Source of the DNA: JAIQGF01 sp051006995
Lineage (GTDB): Bacteria; Acidobacteriota; Terriglobia; Terriglobales; Acidobacteriaceae
DNA: 64,000 bases
Assembly (NCBI GenBank): GCA_051006995.1
Contig: JBPCSQ010000016.1
Coordinates: 62,001-126,000, forward strand
Direction of reading: 5' to 3'
The notes under the pieces are model-generated. The model worked only from the letters and a program-made list of their open reading frames with translations. It had not been told where the DNA came from and did not search any database. Positions 50,393 through 58,776 of this stretch are shown piece by piece (position 1 is the stretch's first letter; every line of letters starts with the position of its first letter). The position numbers were made by a program, and so were the translations under genes.

Positions 50393-51636
50393 GCCGCGCA
50401 GCGGGCGATTAGTTCCTTCTTCGTGAGCCCCAGGATTCCGTGCTTCTGGCCGACTTTCCTGAAGGCTGCGATGGCTTGATCGAGGTGATACTTCTCATGA
50501 GCGGCGGACATCTGCGTCCGGATCCGGGCTTGCGCCTTGGGCACAACAGGGAAGAAGAAGCCGACCGCGTACACGCCTTCGGAGAAAAGGTCGCGAGCGA
50601 AATCCTGCGCCAGCCTGGCGTCGTATAGCATGACCGGAATAATCGGGCTTTCGCCTTCCTTGATATCGAACCCCGCATCCTTCAGCAGGCCACGCCAGTA
50701 GCGGGCATTCCATTCCAGCTTGTCGCGACGCTCGGTGCTGGCAGTAATCAGGTCCAGGACTTTCAACGCGCCTGCGACAATCACCGGCGCGACCGCATTG
50801 GAAAACAGGTACGGACGGGCTCGCTGCCGGCACATTGCGACCAGCTCACGGCGTCCGCTGACGCAGCCGCCCGAGGCCCCGCCTAGCGCCTTGCCCAGCG
50901 TGGTGGTGATGACGTCAACTTTGCCAAGCACGCTGCAATGCTCATGCGTGCCCCGGCCGGTGCGGCCGATGAACCCGGTGGCGTGCGAATCGTCGAGGAA
51001 AACCATTGCGTTGTACTTCTCGGCCAACCCGACAATGCGATCCAGTTTGGCGAGGTCGCCGTCCATGGAGAACACGCCATCGGTGATGATCATGCGACGG
51101 CGTTTGTCCTGGTGCTCTTGCAGCTTCTCCTCCAGGTGCTCCATGTCGGAGTGCTTGAAGCTATCCTGCATGGCCTTGCAGAGCCGCATGCCGTCGATGA
51201 TGGAGGCGTGCACGAGCCGGTCGGCAATCATCACGTCCTGCTCGTTGAGGCACGCCTCGAAAAAACCGGCATTCGCGTCCATGCAGGACGGGAATAAAAG
51301 AGTGTCTTCGGTGCCAAGAAATGCGGTGAGCCGATGTTCCAGTTCGAGATGAATATCTTGCGTGCCGCAGATGAAGCGCACCGACGACATGCCGTATCCG
51401 CGGCTGTCCAAACCGGCGTGCGCCGCCTCGATGACGTCGGGATGGCTCGATAGGCCAAGGTAGTTATTGGCGCAAACGTTGATGCAGCGCTTGACGCTGG
51501 TGCCCACCGGAAATTCGACTTCGATTTCGGATGACTGTGGCGAATGAATGTACCGTTCTTCCTTGAACAGGCCGGCGTCTTGGAGGGAACGGAGTTCTGC
51601 CTGGTAAGAATTGCGGACTGCTTCTAGGAAGGCCAT
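50389..51636 (-). CDS. Kbl-like alpha-oxoamine synthase (glycine C-acetyltransferase family)
   Basis: 415 residues; GAGGGG precedes ATG 51636. The PLP enzyme family that joins an acyl thioester to an amino acid with loss of CO2 or reverses that step. Strongly similar to E. coli Kbl: 'GLFKEERYI', 'CANNYLGLSSHPDVIEAA', 'SVRFICGTQDIHLELE', 'HASIIDGMRL', 'DDSHATGF', PLP-Lys in 'TTLGKALGGASGG', and 'VVPKAQARIRTQMSAAH'. Kbl cleaves 2-amino-3-ketobutyrate with CoA to glycine and acetyl-CoA. Here no threonine dehydrogenase is adjacent; instead an ACP, an acyl-CoA ligase and AcpS are. That suggests an ACP-linked acyl donor and a biosynthetic direction, as in some sphingolipid and prodiginine clusters. 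Inference from context only. Confidence 0.85.
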   Translation of the reverse strand: MAFLEAVRNSYQAELRSLQDAGLFKEERYIHSPQSSEIEVEFPVGTSVKRCINVCANNYLGLSSHPDVIEAAHAGLDSRGYGMSSVRFICGTQDIHLELEHRLTAFLGTEDTLLFPSCMDANAGFFEACLNEQDVMIADRLVHASIIDGMRLCKAMQDSFKHSDMEHLEEKLQEHQDKRRRMIITDGVFSMDGDLAKLDRIVGLAEKYNAMVFLDDSHATGFIGRTGRGTHEHCSVLGKVDVITTTLGKALGGASGGCVSGRRELVAMCRQRARPYLFSNAVAPVIVAGALKVLDLITASTERRDKLEWNARYWRGLLKDAGFDIKEGESPIIPVMLYDARLAQDFARDLFSEGVYAVGFFFPVVPKAQARIRTQMSAAHEKYHLDQAIAAFRKVGQKHGILGLTKKELIARCAA

Positions 51637-51688
51637 GGCTGCCCCTCGGAATGAATTTGTGGGAACCCAGGAGCCCGGCGCCCGTGGC

Positions 51689-51949
51689 TCACGCCACTGG
51701 CACTTGCTGAAAACGCCGTACCAGCGCCACGATGCCCTCGACCGTGTCGAAAGCCTGCGGGGTCGCGTCGGCGTCCGGAATTCGAATCGAGTACTTCCTC
51801 TCCAGGAAGCGCTTGAGAGAAACCATGGAGAAGGAATCGACGATGCCGCCGGAAATCAGCCGCGTCGTTGCGGTGATCTCCCGCTCATCTCCTTCTTCCA
51901 GGTATTCCTTAGTGATGTAATCGCGGACCACCTGAATGAGTTCGTCCAT
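51689..51949 (-). CDS. Stand-alone acyl carrier protein
   Basis: 86 residues; TAGGAG precedes the ATG. The phosphopantetheine-attachment motif is 'GGIVDSFSMVSLKRFLE' with Ser in DSF rather than the usual DSL. Four-helix ACP layout with acidic surface (YLEEGDEREITATTRL). It is clearly different from FabF-linked housekeeping ACPs and sits between an AMP-ligase and an oxoamine synthase, so it probably carries one dedicated acyl group between them. Confidence 0.87.
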   Translation of the reverse strand: MDELIQVVRDYITKEYLEEGDEREITATTRLISGGIVDSFSMVSLKRFLERKYSIRIPDADATPQAFDTVEGIVALVRRFQQVPVA

Positions 51950-51966
51950 CGCTTGCTCCTATAGGG

Positions 51967-53664
51967 TCATTCATTCATGACGGTGGAAAGATCGCCCACC
52001 GGCTCGTGGAACTCCTTGCAGCGGAGGATACGGCGCACAATTTTTCCGCTGCGTGTCTTCGGCAGAGACTCCGCAAACTCGATTTCCTGCGGCATCGCCA
52101 GCGGCGACAACCGCTTGCGAATGTGGTTCATGATTTCGAGTTCCAGGTCGGCGGACGGCTCGTAGCCCCGCTTGAGCGTTACGTAGGCTTTCACCACCTC
52201 CATGTTGACCGGATCCGGCTTGGCGACTGCTGCCGATTCGTGTACCGCGGGATGTTCCAGCAGCGCCGATTCAATCTCGAAGGGGCCGATCAGGTGACCT
52301 CCGGTATTGATGACATCATCGTCGCGCCCCATAAACCAGAAGTAGCCATCCCGGTCGATGGAGGCGCGATCGCCACACAGGTACCAGCCGTTCTTGAATT
52401 TCTTATCGAAACCTGCCTCGTTTCTCCAATAGCTGCGGAACTGGGAGGGCCATCCAGGACGGAGGGCAATGAGTCCGGCTACGCCGGTTTGGCTGACGGG
52501 TTCGTATGTCTTGGGGTCCAGAACCGTCGCGACAATCCCGGGAAACGGCTTCCCCATCGAGCCCGGCTTCACCGGCATGCCGGGGAAGTTGGTGATCACG
52601 ATGCAACCCGTCTCCGTCTGCCAGAAGGTGTCGTGAAACGGCTTTCCAAACACTTCTTGCGACCAAATCACGGCTTCGGCATTCAATGGCTCGCCGACGC
52701 TCGCCAGGTACCGCAAGCTCGACAAGTCGTGCTTCTGTGGAATCTCTTTCCCCTCCTTCATCAGCAACCGGATTGCAGTCGGCGCCGAATACCAAACGGT
52801 GATGCGCCGCTTCTGCATGAATTCGTACCAGCGCTCGGCGTTGAACCCACAATCCAGCACCGCCTGCGTAATCCCGTTCGCCCACGGACCGATGATTCCG
52901 TACGACGTGCCGGTGACCCAGCCTGGATCCGCCGTGCACCAGTACATGTCGTCGGGCTGCAGGTCGAGTACCCACTTGCTGGTCAGATATTGGGAAACGA
53001 TGGAGTAATGCACGTGCTGGGCGCCCTTCGGCTGCCCGGTCGTGCCCGACGTGTAATGGAGGATCGAAGGAGACTCGGCAGTGGTCGGGTACACCAGGAA
53101 GTCGTTCACCCGGCGCGCCTCCATTTGGAAGGACGCCTCGCGCACCTGCAGGGCTGATTGGCCCGCATCCACCACGATGATGTGCCGCAGTTCCGGCAAT
53201 TCACCCCGGATTTTGCGGACCTTCGGAAGATGTTTCTTCTGGGTGATAATCGCCGATGTTCTGGCATCGGCGAGACGGACAAAGAGCGATTCGTCGCCAA
53301 AGGCAGAAAACAGCGGCTGCGCCACCGCTCCTGTCTTCAAAATGCCAAGCAGGCCGATGTAAAGCTCGGGAACCCGATCAAGGAACAGACACACGCGCTC
53401 GCCGGCCTCAATCCCAAGCTCAACCAGGAATTGCGCAACGCCGTTGGAGAGAACGCGCACATCGTTGAAGGAGAACCGTTTCTCGTTGCCGAGGTAGTCC
53501 TCCCAGCACAGGGCCAGCTTCTGCTCCAGGCCAAGCCGGCAAATGCGGTCGCTGCATATCCACCCGATATTCAGCGATTCACCCGGCTGGTACCCCAGCT
53601 CACGTTCAGCGACCGACCAATCGAATCCGGAGACAAGTTCCTCATAGCGAAGCGGAGTGCCCAT
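51967..53664 (-). CDS. Acetyl-CoA-synthetase-like AMP-forming acyl ligase
   Basis: 565 residues from ATG 53664 after GGGGAGG (TTG 53688 is the alternative). ANL superfamily, closest in pattern to B. subtilis AcsA: 'ILHYTSGTTGQPKG' (A3), 'FWQTETG' (A5), 'NGWYLCGDRA' and 'DVINTGGHLIGPFEIESALLEHP' (A8), and the catalytic Lys in 'LPKTRSGKIVRRILR' (A10). It activates a short-chain acid as acyl-AMP, then transfers it to CoA or possibly the adjacent ACP's pantetheine. The stop is 17 bases before the ACP start. Acetate is the expected substrate by similarity; other short acids cannot be excluded. Confidence 0.87.
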   Translation of the reverse strand: MGTPLRYEELVSGFDWSVAERELGYQPGESLNIGWICSDRICRLGLEQKLALCWEDYLGNEKRFSFNDVRVLSNGVAQFLVELGIEAGERVCLFLDRVPELYIGLLGILKTGAVAQPLFSAFGDESLFVRLADARTSAIITQKKHLPKVRKIRGELPELRHIIVVDAGQSALQVREASFQMEARRVNDFLVYPTTAESPSILHYTSGTTGQPKGAQHVHYSIVSQYLTSKWVLDLQPDDMYWCTADPGWVTGTSYGIIGPWANGITQAVLDCGFNAERWYEFMQKRRITVWYSAPTAIRLLMKEGKEIPQKHDLSSLRYLASVGEPLNAEAVIWSQEVFGKPFHDTFWQTETGCIVITNFPGMPVKPGSMGKPFPGIVATVLDPKTYEPVSQTGVAGLIALRPGWPSQFRSYWRNEAGFDKKFKNGWYLCGDRASIDRDGYFWFMGRDDDVINTGGHLIGPFEIESALLEHPAVHESAAVAKPDPVNMEVVKAYVTLKRGYEPSADLELEIMNHIRKRLSPLAMPQEIEFAESLPKTRSGKIVRRILRCKEFHEPVGDLSTVMNE

Positions 53665-53688
53665 GGCCTCCCCAATCTGGGCGCGCAA

Positions 53689-54066
53689 TTAAGATTCCAG
53701 AATGACGAGCGCGCCGGTCTGCTGTTTTGCCGAAGCGACCGAGAGCCTGATGTGCCGTACCCTCAAGTGTTCTGATTCCAGTCGCAAGCGGTTGTGAAGC
53801 ACCACCGTATGCCGGCCGTCGTGGCCGAATTCCAGTTCCACCTCTTTCATCCTGCCGAGGTCTTTGCAGCCGGCTCCAAACGCCTTCAACGTTGCTTCTT
53901 TGGCAGCGAAGCATGCTGCGTAAGCAGCCGCCGGTTGCTTATGGTTGTTGCAAGCGTCGATTTCCTTCGCAGTGAAGATGCCGTCGGTCGCGAGCCACTC
54001 GCCCCGCGCAAGCTCGCGACGCAGACGACGGTTCGCAACCAGATCGATACCGAGTCCGATAATCAT
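53689..54066 (-). CDS. acpS: Holo-ACP synthase (4'-phosphopantetheinyl transferase, AcpS type)
   Basis: 125 residues from ATG 54066, the usual AcpS length; a longer frame to 54138 is less likely. The start 'MIIGLGIDLVANRRL' has the metal-binding Asp, and 'FAAKEATLKAFG' has the second acidic residue. It transfers phosphopantetheine from CoA to the Ser of ACP. It is the first gene of the operon and presumably serves the adjacent ACP. Whether it is also the cell's only AcpS cannot be known here. Confidence 0.86.
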   Translation of the reverse strand: MIIGLGIDLVANRRLRRELARGEWLATDGIFTAKEIDACNNHKQPAAAYAACFAAKEATLKAFGAGCKDLGRMKEVELEFGHDGRHTVVLHNRLRLESEHLRVRHIRLSVASAKQQTGALVILES

Positions 54067-54432
54067 TCCTGTGTCCGGGCGCCTGTCCACAACTCCAGCC
54101 ATCGCCCGCTCAGTCTTGATGATGAGCCCGCGACACACCGCTCTTGCTTAAAATTCTTTAAACCTCGGGCGCGCCGATTCCCGAATTAGGCTCTCGGCAA
54201 AAAACGAGGTGCGCCTATGGGGAACTTGGGAAGGCCTTTCCTGGAGAGAGCGCTCAGTCTGCGCGTCGACACGATCTGCTGAACAAGATCGCGCCGCGGC
54301 CGCGGAAGATCTTCAGTGGGAGACCAAATCTTCCCGAACTTAGTGAGACTTCGGATGCTGCAGCGGCACCACTGCGGTGCCTGGCGGCCATGGAATCCGC
54401 CGGGGTATGCTGCGGTCCTACACTAGGGACAC
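54067..54432. other. Region between the acpS operon and the cytochrome gene
   Basis: This presumably contains the promoter of the carrier-protein operon and the 3' end of the electron-transfer cluster. I see a short palindrome GAAGATCTTC near 54306-54315 and a GGCGCGCC-rich stretch but no clear promoter, terminator or gene. Confidence 0.4.
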
Positions 54433-54771
54433 TTATTTTTTCAGTTCACGAACGTAGGCAGCTAACTGATTGATTTCATCTGCGGACAACTTGGTTGCGA
54501 AGGCCGGCATTTTGTTCTTCCCCTTCGTGATCTCGGCCGCAAGATCCGCCTTGCTCTTCTTCTGGATTTCCGGCGCGCGAAGATCGGGAATGTTGAGCCT
54601 TGTTCCCATTGCGGTTTTGCCGGCGGCGTCAGCCCCATGGCACATGGCACACTTAGCCTTGAACAGCGCCTCGCCTCCGTTTTGGGCGTACATGACGCGT
54701 GCCAGCAGGATGGATAACAGCAGAATGCAAAGTGTCAGCGCGGCGTAGGTCCTGGAGGATCGAATCATCAT
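54433..54771 (-). CDS. Monoheme c-type cytochrome, membrane-anchored or secreted
   Basis: 112 residues from ATG 54771 (an ATG at 54768 is adjacent), with GGAGCC upstream. An N-terminal hydrophobic segment (AALTLCILLLSILLARVMYA) is followed by heme motif CAMCH at residues 41-45 and an axial Met in 'KNKMPAFATKLS'. This is a small class I cytochrome. It is the last gene of the electron-transfer locus, 78 bases after the MtrB-like gene, and could shuttle electrons to or from the decaheme protein. Confidence 0.85.
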   Translation of the reverse strand: MMIRSSRTYAALTLCILLLSILLARVMYAQNGGEALFKAKCAMCHGADAAGKTAMGTRLNIPDLRAPEIQKKSKADLAAEITKGKNKMPAFATKLSADEINQLAAYVRELKK

Positions 54772-54848
54772 TGCTTTTTGGCTCCTTAGGCTTATCGGTA
54801 ACTTCCAGGTCGGCACCGATAGCTCATCTGCCGGCGCCGTCTGCGTTT

Positions 54849-57551
54849 CTAAAATGTGTACAGCATTGAAAACCCGGCGGCGTGAATGCCATATGTCGGA
54901 GGCTGTTCCTGGGTCGGAAAGTACCCGGCGCCTGACCCGAACTGCACTCCGAGATAACCCCAATCGGTGGAGGAGAGGCGCTGGAACATATAAGACGCGC
55001 GGAACAAGGTTGACTTGTTCAAGGCATACGTCACGCTGGGCCGTACCATGATCTCGTCACTTCGGATGTAAGGGTAATCGGACCCAGAGACCAGGAAGAT
55101 TGCGGGCGTGCCGGCGGGAAGTGCTGGAGCTCCGGCAAGAGCGAGCGGATTATTTACATAATTCGCGCCATTGACGGCTGTTTTTGACCGTGCACGGGTG
55201 AACATGATCTCGCTGGCGAGCTCGATTTTTCCACCAGCCAGATTCTTCCGGCGGATTGACAAACCGATGGTATCGATTTTGTCGCGACTATCTCTCGACC
55301 AGTTGACGCATGGGTCCAATTTGGCATTGGCGTTCCTGGCCGCGACCGTTGTGAAGCAACTGCCGTCAACCACGGTATTGCCGGCCTTATTGAGAAACGT
55401 CGCTGTGCTGTTGGAACCATAGGTGTCGCCCGCACTGCCAAAGCGCTGGTCGTCATAGGTGTAGAACACATCCACAACGAAGTTCTCATTGGCCGCATAG
55501 CTGAGATCGGTGGTCGCTTCCCAGGAGGTTCCCGTCTGTAACCCGTACGTCGAGTCCAGGTAATTGTCATGATTGAAGTCCCCGGTCGCGTTGACCGAGA
55601 TTCTTTGGGTGGCCTGCCAGTCGATCGAGGAGCGCACCTTGTGCCGATTGCGATTGGCCACGTAATACCGCCTCATCCCGAACAATTCATTCACCTGGTT
55701 GCGGCTGCCGTAGTAAGAGTTCGCGAAACTATTATTGTTGGGCGTGAACAGTGAAGCGTTACCCGTGAGAGCCGTAGTTGGGGCGCCGGCCAGGGGACCA
55801 AAGCCGGTCAAACCGTTCTGGGTCATGTAGTCGTACACGCTCATGGTCGCGCCTGTCGGGACCATATTGGCCATGGGTACTAATGCCAGGAAGGCGTTCT
55901 CATCGTAGTTGCCCCTGCGCTGGGAATAGGCATAGCCCATCCGGGCGGTGATTTTGCCGAGACCATTGCCGCGCCACTCGCCCCGCATCGTCTGTTCGTT
56001 GGTGACAGGTGAGTCAGCGCAGTTGATCCACGACCCAGGGCAGCTGCGGGTAATTCTCTGCCAGTCGTAACCGGCCGTCAGATATTGCCTTTTGGCGACC
56101 GCATTTTCGCTCTGGAAGTTCATCTGGTGGATCTGCTTGCTATAGGCACGGTTCTCATAAATGTTGGTGTTGCTTCCCAGGTCTGCGGGCAGGTTATAGC
56201 GGCCGTCGAAGGGGGACACGGAATGGGTCGTGTAGAACGAGTTGGTCTCGTTCGCGTCCTGGAACAGATAGAGGTTGAGCGGGGTTTGATTATCGCGATT
56301 GTCAAACTTGTAGGCGGCGCTCAGGTGCCACTTCCTGGCCGGCTTGGCGGTGAACTTGGCGTTAAAGCTCCCTGTGACAACCAGCCCATTCAGCGAACCG
56401 GCCGGTAGGCCCCATGCCAACTGCTTGTTGGCCGCCGTCGAAGGACCAAGAAAAGCGTCATTTTGAGTGTTGCGCCCGTAAGCGCCGTTCACCACTAGCT
56501 TGGCGTTGTCCCCGATTTTGTATCCCGCCGTTAGACTGAATTGATGGAACTGGTTACCGGGCATGCTCGCCATGGTGGCGGACATGGCGGCGTTGTTCGG
56601 GTCTTGCCAGGTCATGGAAGGGACGGAGTTTTTAAAGAACGAGCCGTAATAGCCAGCCGTCAGGAAAAGCTTCTTGAGCTTGTAATTCACAGCCGCGCTG
56701 GCCTGTTCGGTGTTGTAGTCGATCAGATCCGGAATCAAGACGGATTCGTCGCCGCTGGATTGGGATGAAACCGCGCCCAGCGCCTTGTGGCCTGTCTTAT
56801 GTTCGTGAGTGAAACTCAACGGGATGTCCCAGTGTTCATTCGGGCTGTAGCTGAACCCGGCGTTGACCCGGACGCGCTTGGTAGCGAGATCGAGGGAGTA
56901 GAGATCAGGCAGGTCGGCCGCGCGAATATTGCCTAATGTGGTCAGTTGCGCGGCAGTGGGAGCCACCAGAACCCCGGCGGCTGTGTAAGCGCTTCCTGCG
57001 CCGGTAATCGGATCAAAAGACCGGAAATTGAGATTACCGGGGTTGGCAGTCTGCGGCACTCTGGGCGCGATCCAATTTGTGGGCAAAGTCAGAACGTTGC
57101 TGCCGGCGCCGAGGTAGAACGTCTGGTTCGTGTCGGAGCGGTTCGCCAGCAGTTCGTCATAGCCGAAGGTGAACCGGAACTTGCCCTGCTTGCCCAATTC
57201 GACGAATAAATTGCGTGTTTCGAGGCCGAGATTTGAGCCGGTCATGCGCCAGCGCCATGTACTGCCGCTGTCATAGGCGGCGCCACCGCGGAAGTCGAAA
57301 GAGCTGATGCCCAAGGCTCCGTCATTGTGCAGGCCGTTGTATTCGCCGAACTTAAAGGAATGGTCGCTGACCACACCGACGCCGACTTCAATTTTCTTTA
57401 CCGGCGTGGTCTGACTCGCCTCCGTAACTTGCGCTGCCGCACGGACCGTTACCCCCACCAGCACGGCCGGGATCAGAACGATTGCGATCAGCGCCCCGCG
57501 CAGAGCCCGCTGCGACCGGGTCATCAAAGCGTCTGAATGGTTCTCTCTCAT
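54849..57551 (-). CDS. MtrB/PioB-family outer-membrane barrel
   Basis: 900 residues from ATG 57551 (AAGGAT upstream). A signal peptide (RGALIAIVLIPAVLVGVTVRAAAQ) leads into a long barrel domain: 'IEVGVGVVSDHSFKFGEYNGLHNDGALGISSFDFRGG', 'FVELGKQGKFRFTFGYDELLANRSD', and many alternating strands to the terminal 'YGIHAAGFSMLYTF' with C-terminal Phe. This is the MtrB/PioB porin that sheathes a decaheme cytochrome across the outer membrane. No CXXC motif near the N-terminus (a feature of Shewanella MtrB) was seen, as in PioB. It stands directly downstream of the decaheme gene. Confidence 0.88.
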   Translation of the reverse strand: MRENHSDALMTRSQRALRGALIAIVLIPAVLVGVTVRAAAQVTEASQTTPVKKIEVGVGVVSDHSFKFGEYNGLHNDGALGISSFDFRGGAAYDSGSTWRWRMTGSNLGLETRNLFVELGKQGKFRFTFGYDELLANRSDTNQTFYLGAGSNVLTLPTNWIAPRVPQTANPGNLNFRSFDPITGAGSAYTAAGVLVAPTAAQLTTLGNIRAADLPDLYSLDLATKRVRVNAGFSYSPNEHWDIPLSFTHEHKTGHKALGAVSSQSSGDESVLIPDLIDYNTEQASAAVNYKLKKLFLTAGYYGSFFKNSVPSMTWQDPNNAAMSATMASMPGNQFHQFSLTAGYKIGDNAKLVVNGAYGRNTQNDAFLGPSTAANKQLAWGLPAGSLNGLVVTGSFNAKFTAKPARKWHLSAAYKFDNRDNQTPLNLYLFQDANETNSFYTTHSVSPFDGRYNLPADLGSNTNIYENRAYSKQIHQMNFQSENAVAKRQYLTAGYDWQRITRSCPGSWINCADSPVTNEQTMRGEWRGNGLGKITARMGYAYSQRRGNYDENAFLALVPMANMVPTGATMSVYDYMTQNGLTGFGPLAGAPTTALTGNASLFTPNNNSFANSYYGSRNQVNELFGMRRYYVANRNRHKVRSSIDWQATQRISVNATGDFNHDNYLDSTYGLQTGTSWEATTDLSYAANENFVVDVFYTYDDQRFGSAGDTYGSNSTATFLNKAGNTVVDGSCFTTVAARNANAKLDPCVNWSRDSRDKIDTIGLSIRRKNLAGGKIELASEIMFTRARSKTAVNGANYVNNPLALAGAPALPAGTPAIFLVSGSDYPYIRSDEIMVRPSVTYALNKSTLFRASYMFQRLSSTDWGYLGVQFGSGAGYFPTQEQPPTYGIHAAGFSMLYTF

Positions 57552-57577
57552 GAAGGCATCCTTCCCTTGCAATGTTC

Positions 57578-58537
57578 TTATCGCTGGAATTTTGCGCCAG
57601 CCGGATGATTCGAGCCGTGGATCTGGGAGTGGCAGTTGGTACAGCCCCGCGCGTTCCCTTGAGCCGGCGGGCTCTGCTGTCCGAGCGGTGTGCGGCCACC
57701 GAGGGTCACCGCACTGCCGCCGGGCAAATTGGCACTGCTGTAGAGATTTTTGCCATGGTCAGCCGAATGACAGTTCTGACACAGCATGGGCGAACGCATC
57801 TTCAGCAGCGGCGTGATGTTCGAGCCGTGCGGCGTGTGGCAGTTGGTGCAGTCGTCAACGACGGGCGAGTGTTCCCAGAGAAAGGGGCCGCGCTTTTCCG
57901 CATGGCAGGTGTAGCAGGTCTCGTTCACCGAGTTCTTGATGAGCAGCGTCGGACCGTTCGAGCCGTGCGGATTGTGGCAGTCGGAACACGTCACTTTGCC
58001 TTCCAGGATCGGATGCCTGGAGAAGCGCTGGATCTGCGCCCGCTGGGCTTTATGGCAGCCAAAGCAGACTTGCGGCTGGGTCAGCTTGTTGAACACCTTC
58101 TGGGTCGGGGCATGGATCTCGTGGCAATCGCTGCACGCGACGCCGTGGCTTTCGTGCTGGCTGCCGGACCAATTCGTCCGCGGAAGGACTCGAGACTCAT
58201 GACAGGCAAGGCACGATCCGTTTCTCTTTTCCTCCGACGACAACAGTTTCGACTTGGCGCCGAAAACGACGTCTGGCGACTTGTTGCCGGGGTCATCCCT
58301 GTGTCCGATGCTCTCGCCATGGCAGGACTGGCAACCGGGCGTGCGCGAATCTGCCTTCACGCCATGCCGGGTCTGATAAATCGTCAATATCGGCTTGCTC
58401 CAGTTCTGGTCGTGGCAGACGGTGCAGTTCTTGTCGCCATCGAGAGAGCGATCTACTGCGGCCGTCGCCGGTATCACGGACACAACCATGCCGACGACGA
58501 GCGCGCACAGTGGAAGAAAACGATTACCTGGGTGCAT
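57578..58537 (-). CDS. Decaheme c-type cytochrome (MtrA/DmsE/PioA family)
   Basis: 319 residues from ATG 58537 (GAGGAG upstream). After the signal peptide there are exactly ten CXXCH motifs (CTVCH, CQSCH, CLACH, CSDCH, CFGCH, CSDCH, CYTCH, CTNCH, CQNCH, CTNCH) with characteristic spacing and 'HNPHGSNGP', 'HTPHGSNIT' ligand sequences. The MtrA family inserts into the MtrB barrel and wires the periplasm to the cell surface. No outer decaheme (MtrC/OmcA) gene is present in this window, as in PioAB of iron-oxidising phototrophs. A 26-base gap separates it from the MtrB-like gene. It is 240 bases downstream of the NrfD gene. Confidence 0.92.
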   Translation of the reverse strand: MHPGNRFLPLCALVVGMVVSVIPATAAVDRSLDGDKNCTVCHDQNWSKPILTIYQTRHGVKADSRTPGCQSCHGESIGHRDDPGNKSPDVVFGAKSKLLSSEEKRNGSCLACHESRVLPRTNWSGSQHESHGVACSDCHEIHAPTQKVFNKLTQPQVCFGCHKAQRAQIQRFSRHPILEGKVTCSDCHNPHGSNGPTLLIKNSVNETCYTCHAEKRGPFLWEHSPVVDDCTNCHTPHGSNITPLLKMRSPMLCQNCHSADHGKNLYSSANLPGGSAVTLGGRTPLGQQSPPAQGNARGCTNCHSQIHGSNHPAGAKFQR

Positions 58538-58776
58538 GCATGACTCCTCTGGCTTGCTGCAACACAGCGCTTGCAATATCGCGGAGTAGCAGCAGGAAGC
58601 TGCATTTGCGCAGCCACTCGCAGCCATTTCAGGAAAGTCGGTAGCGCTTATTCTCTAGAAATACTGGGACTTACGAGCGTGACGGGGGGATTGGCGAACT
58701 CACTACGGCCGCCGTGTCCGATTTCGCCATTTGTGTCCGAAATTCGTACCAGCGGCGCGGACACTGGGGAGCGAGG

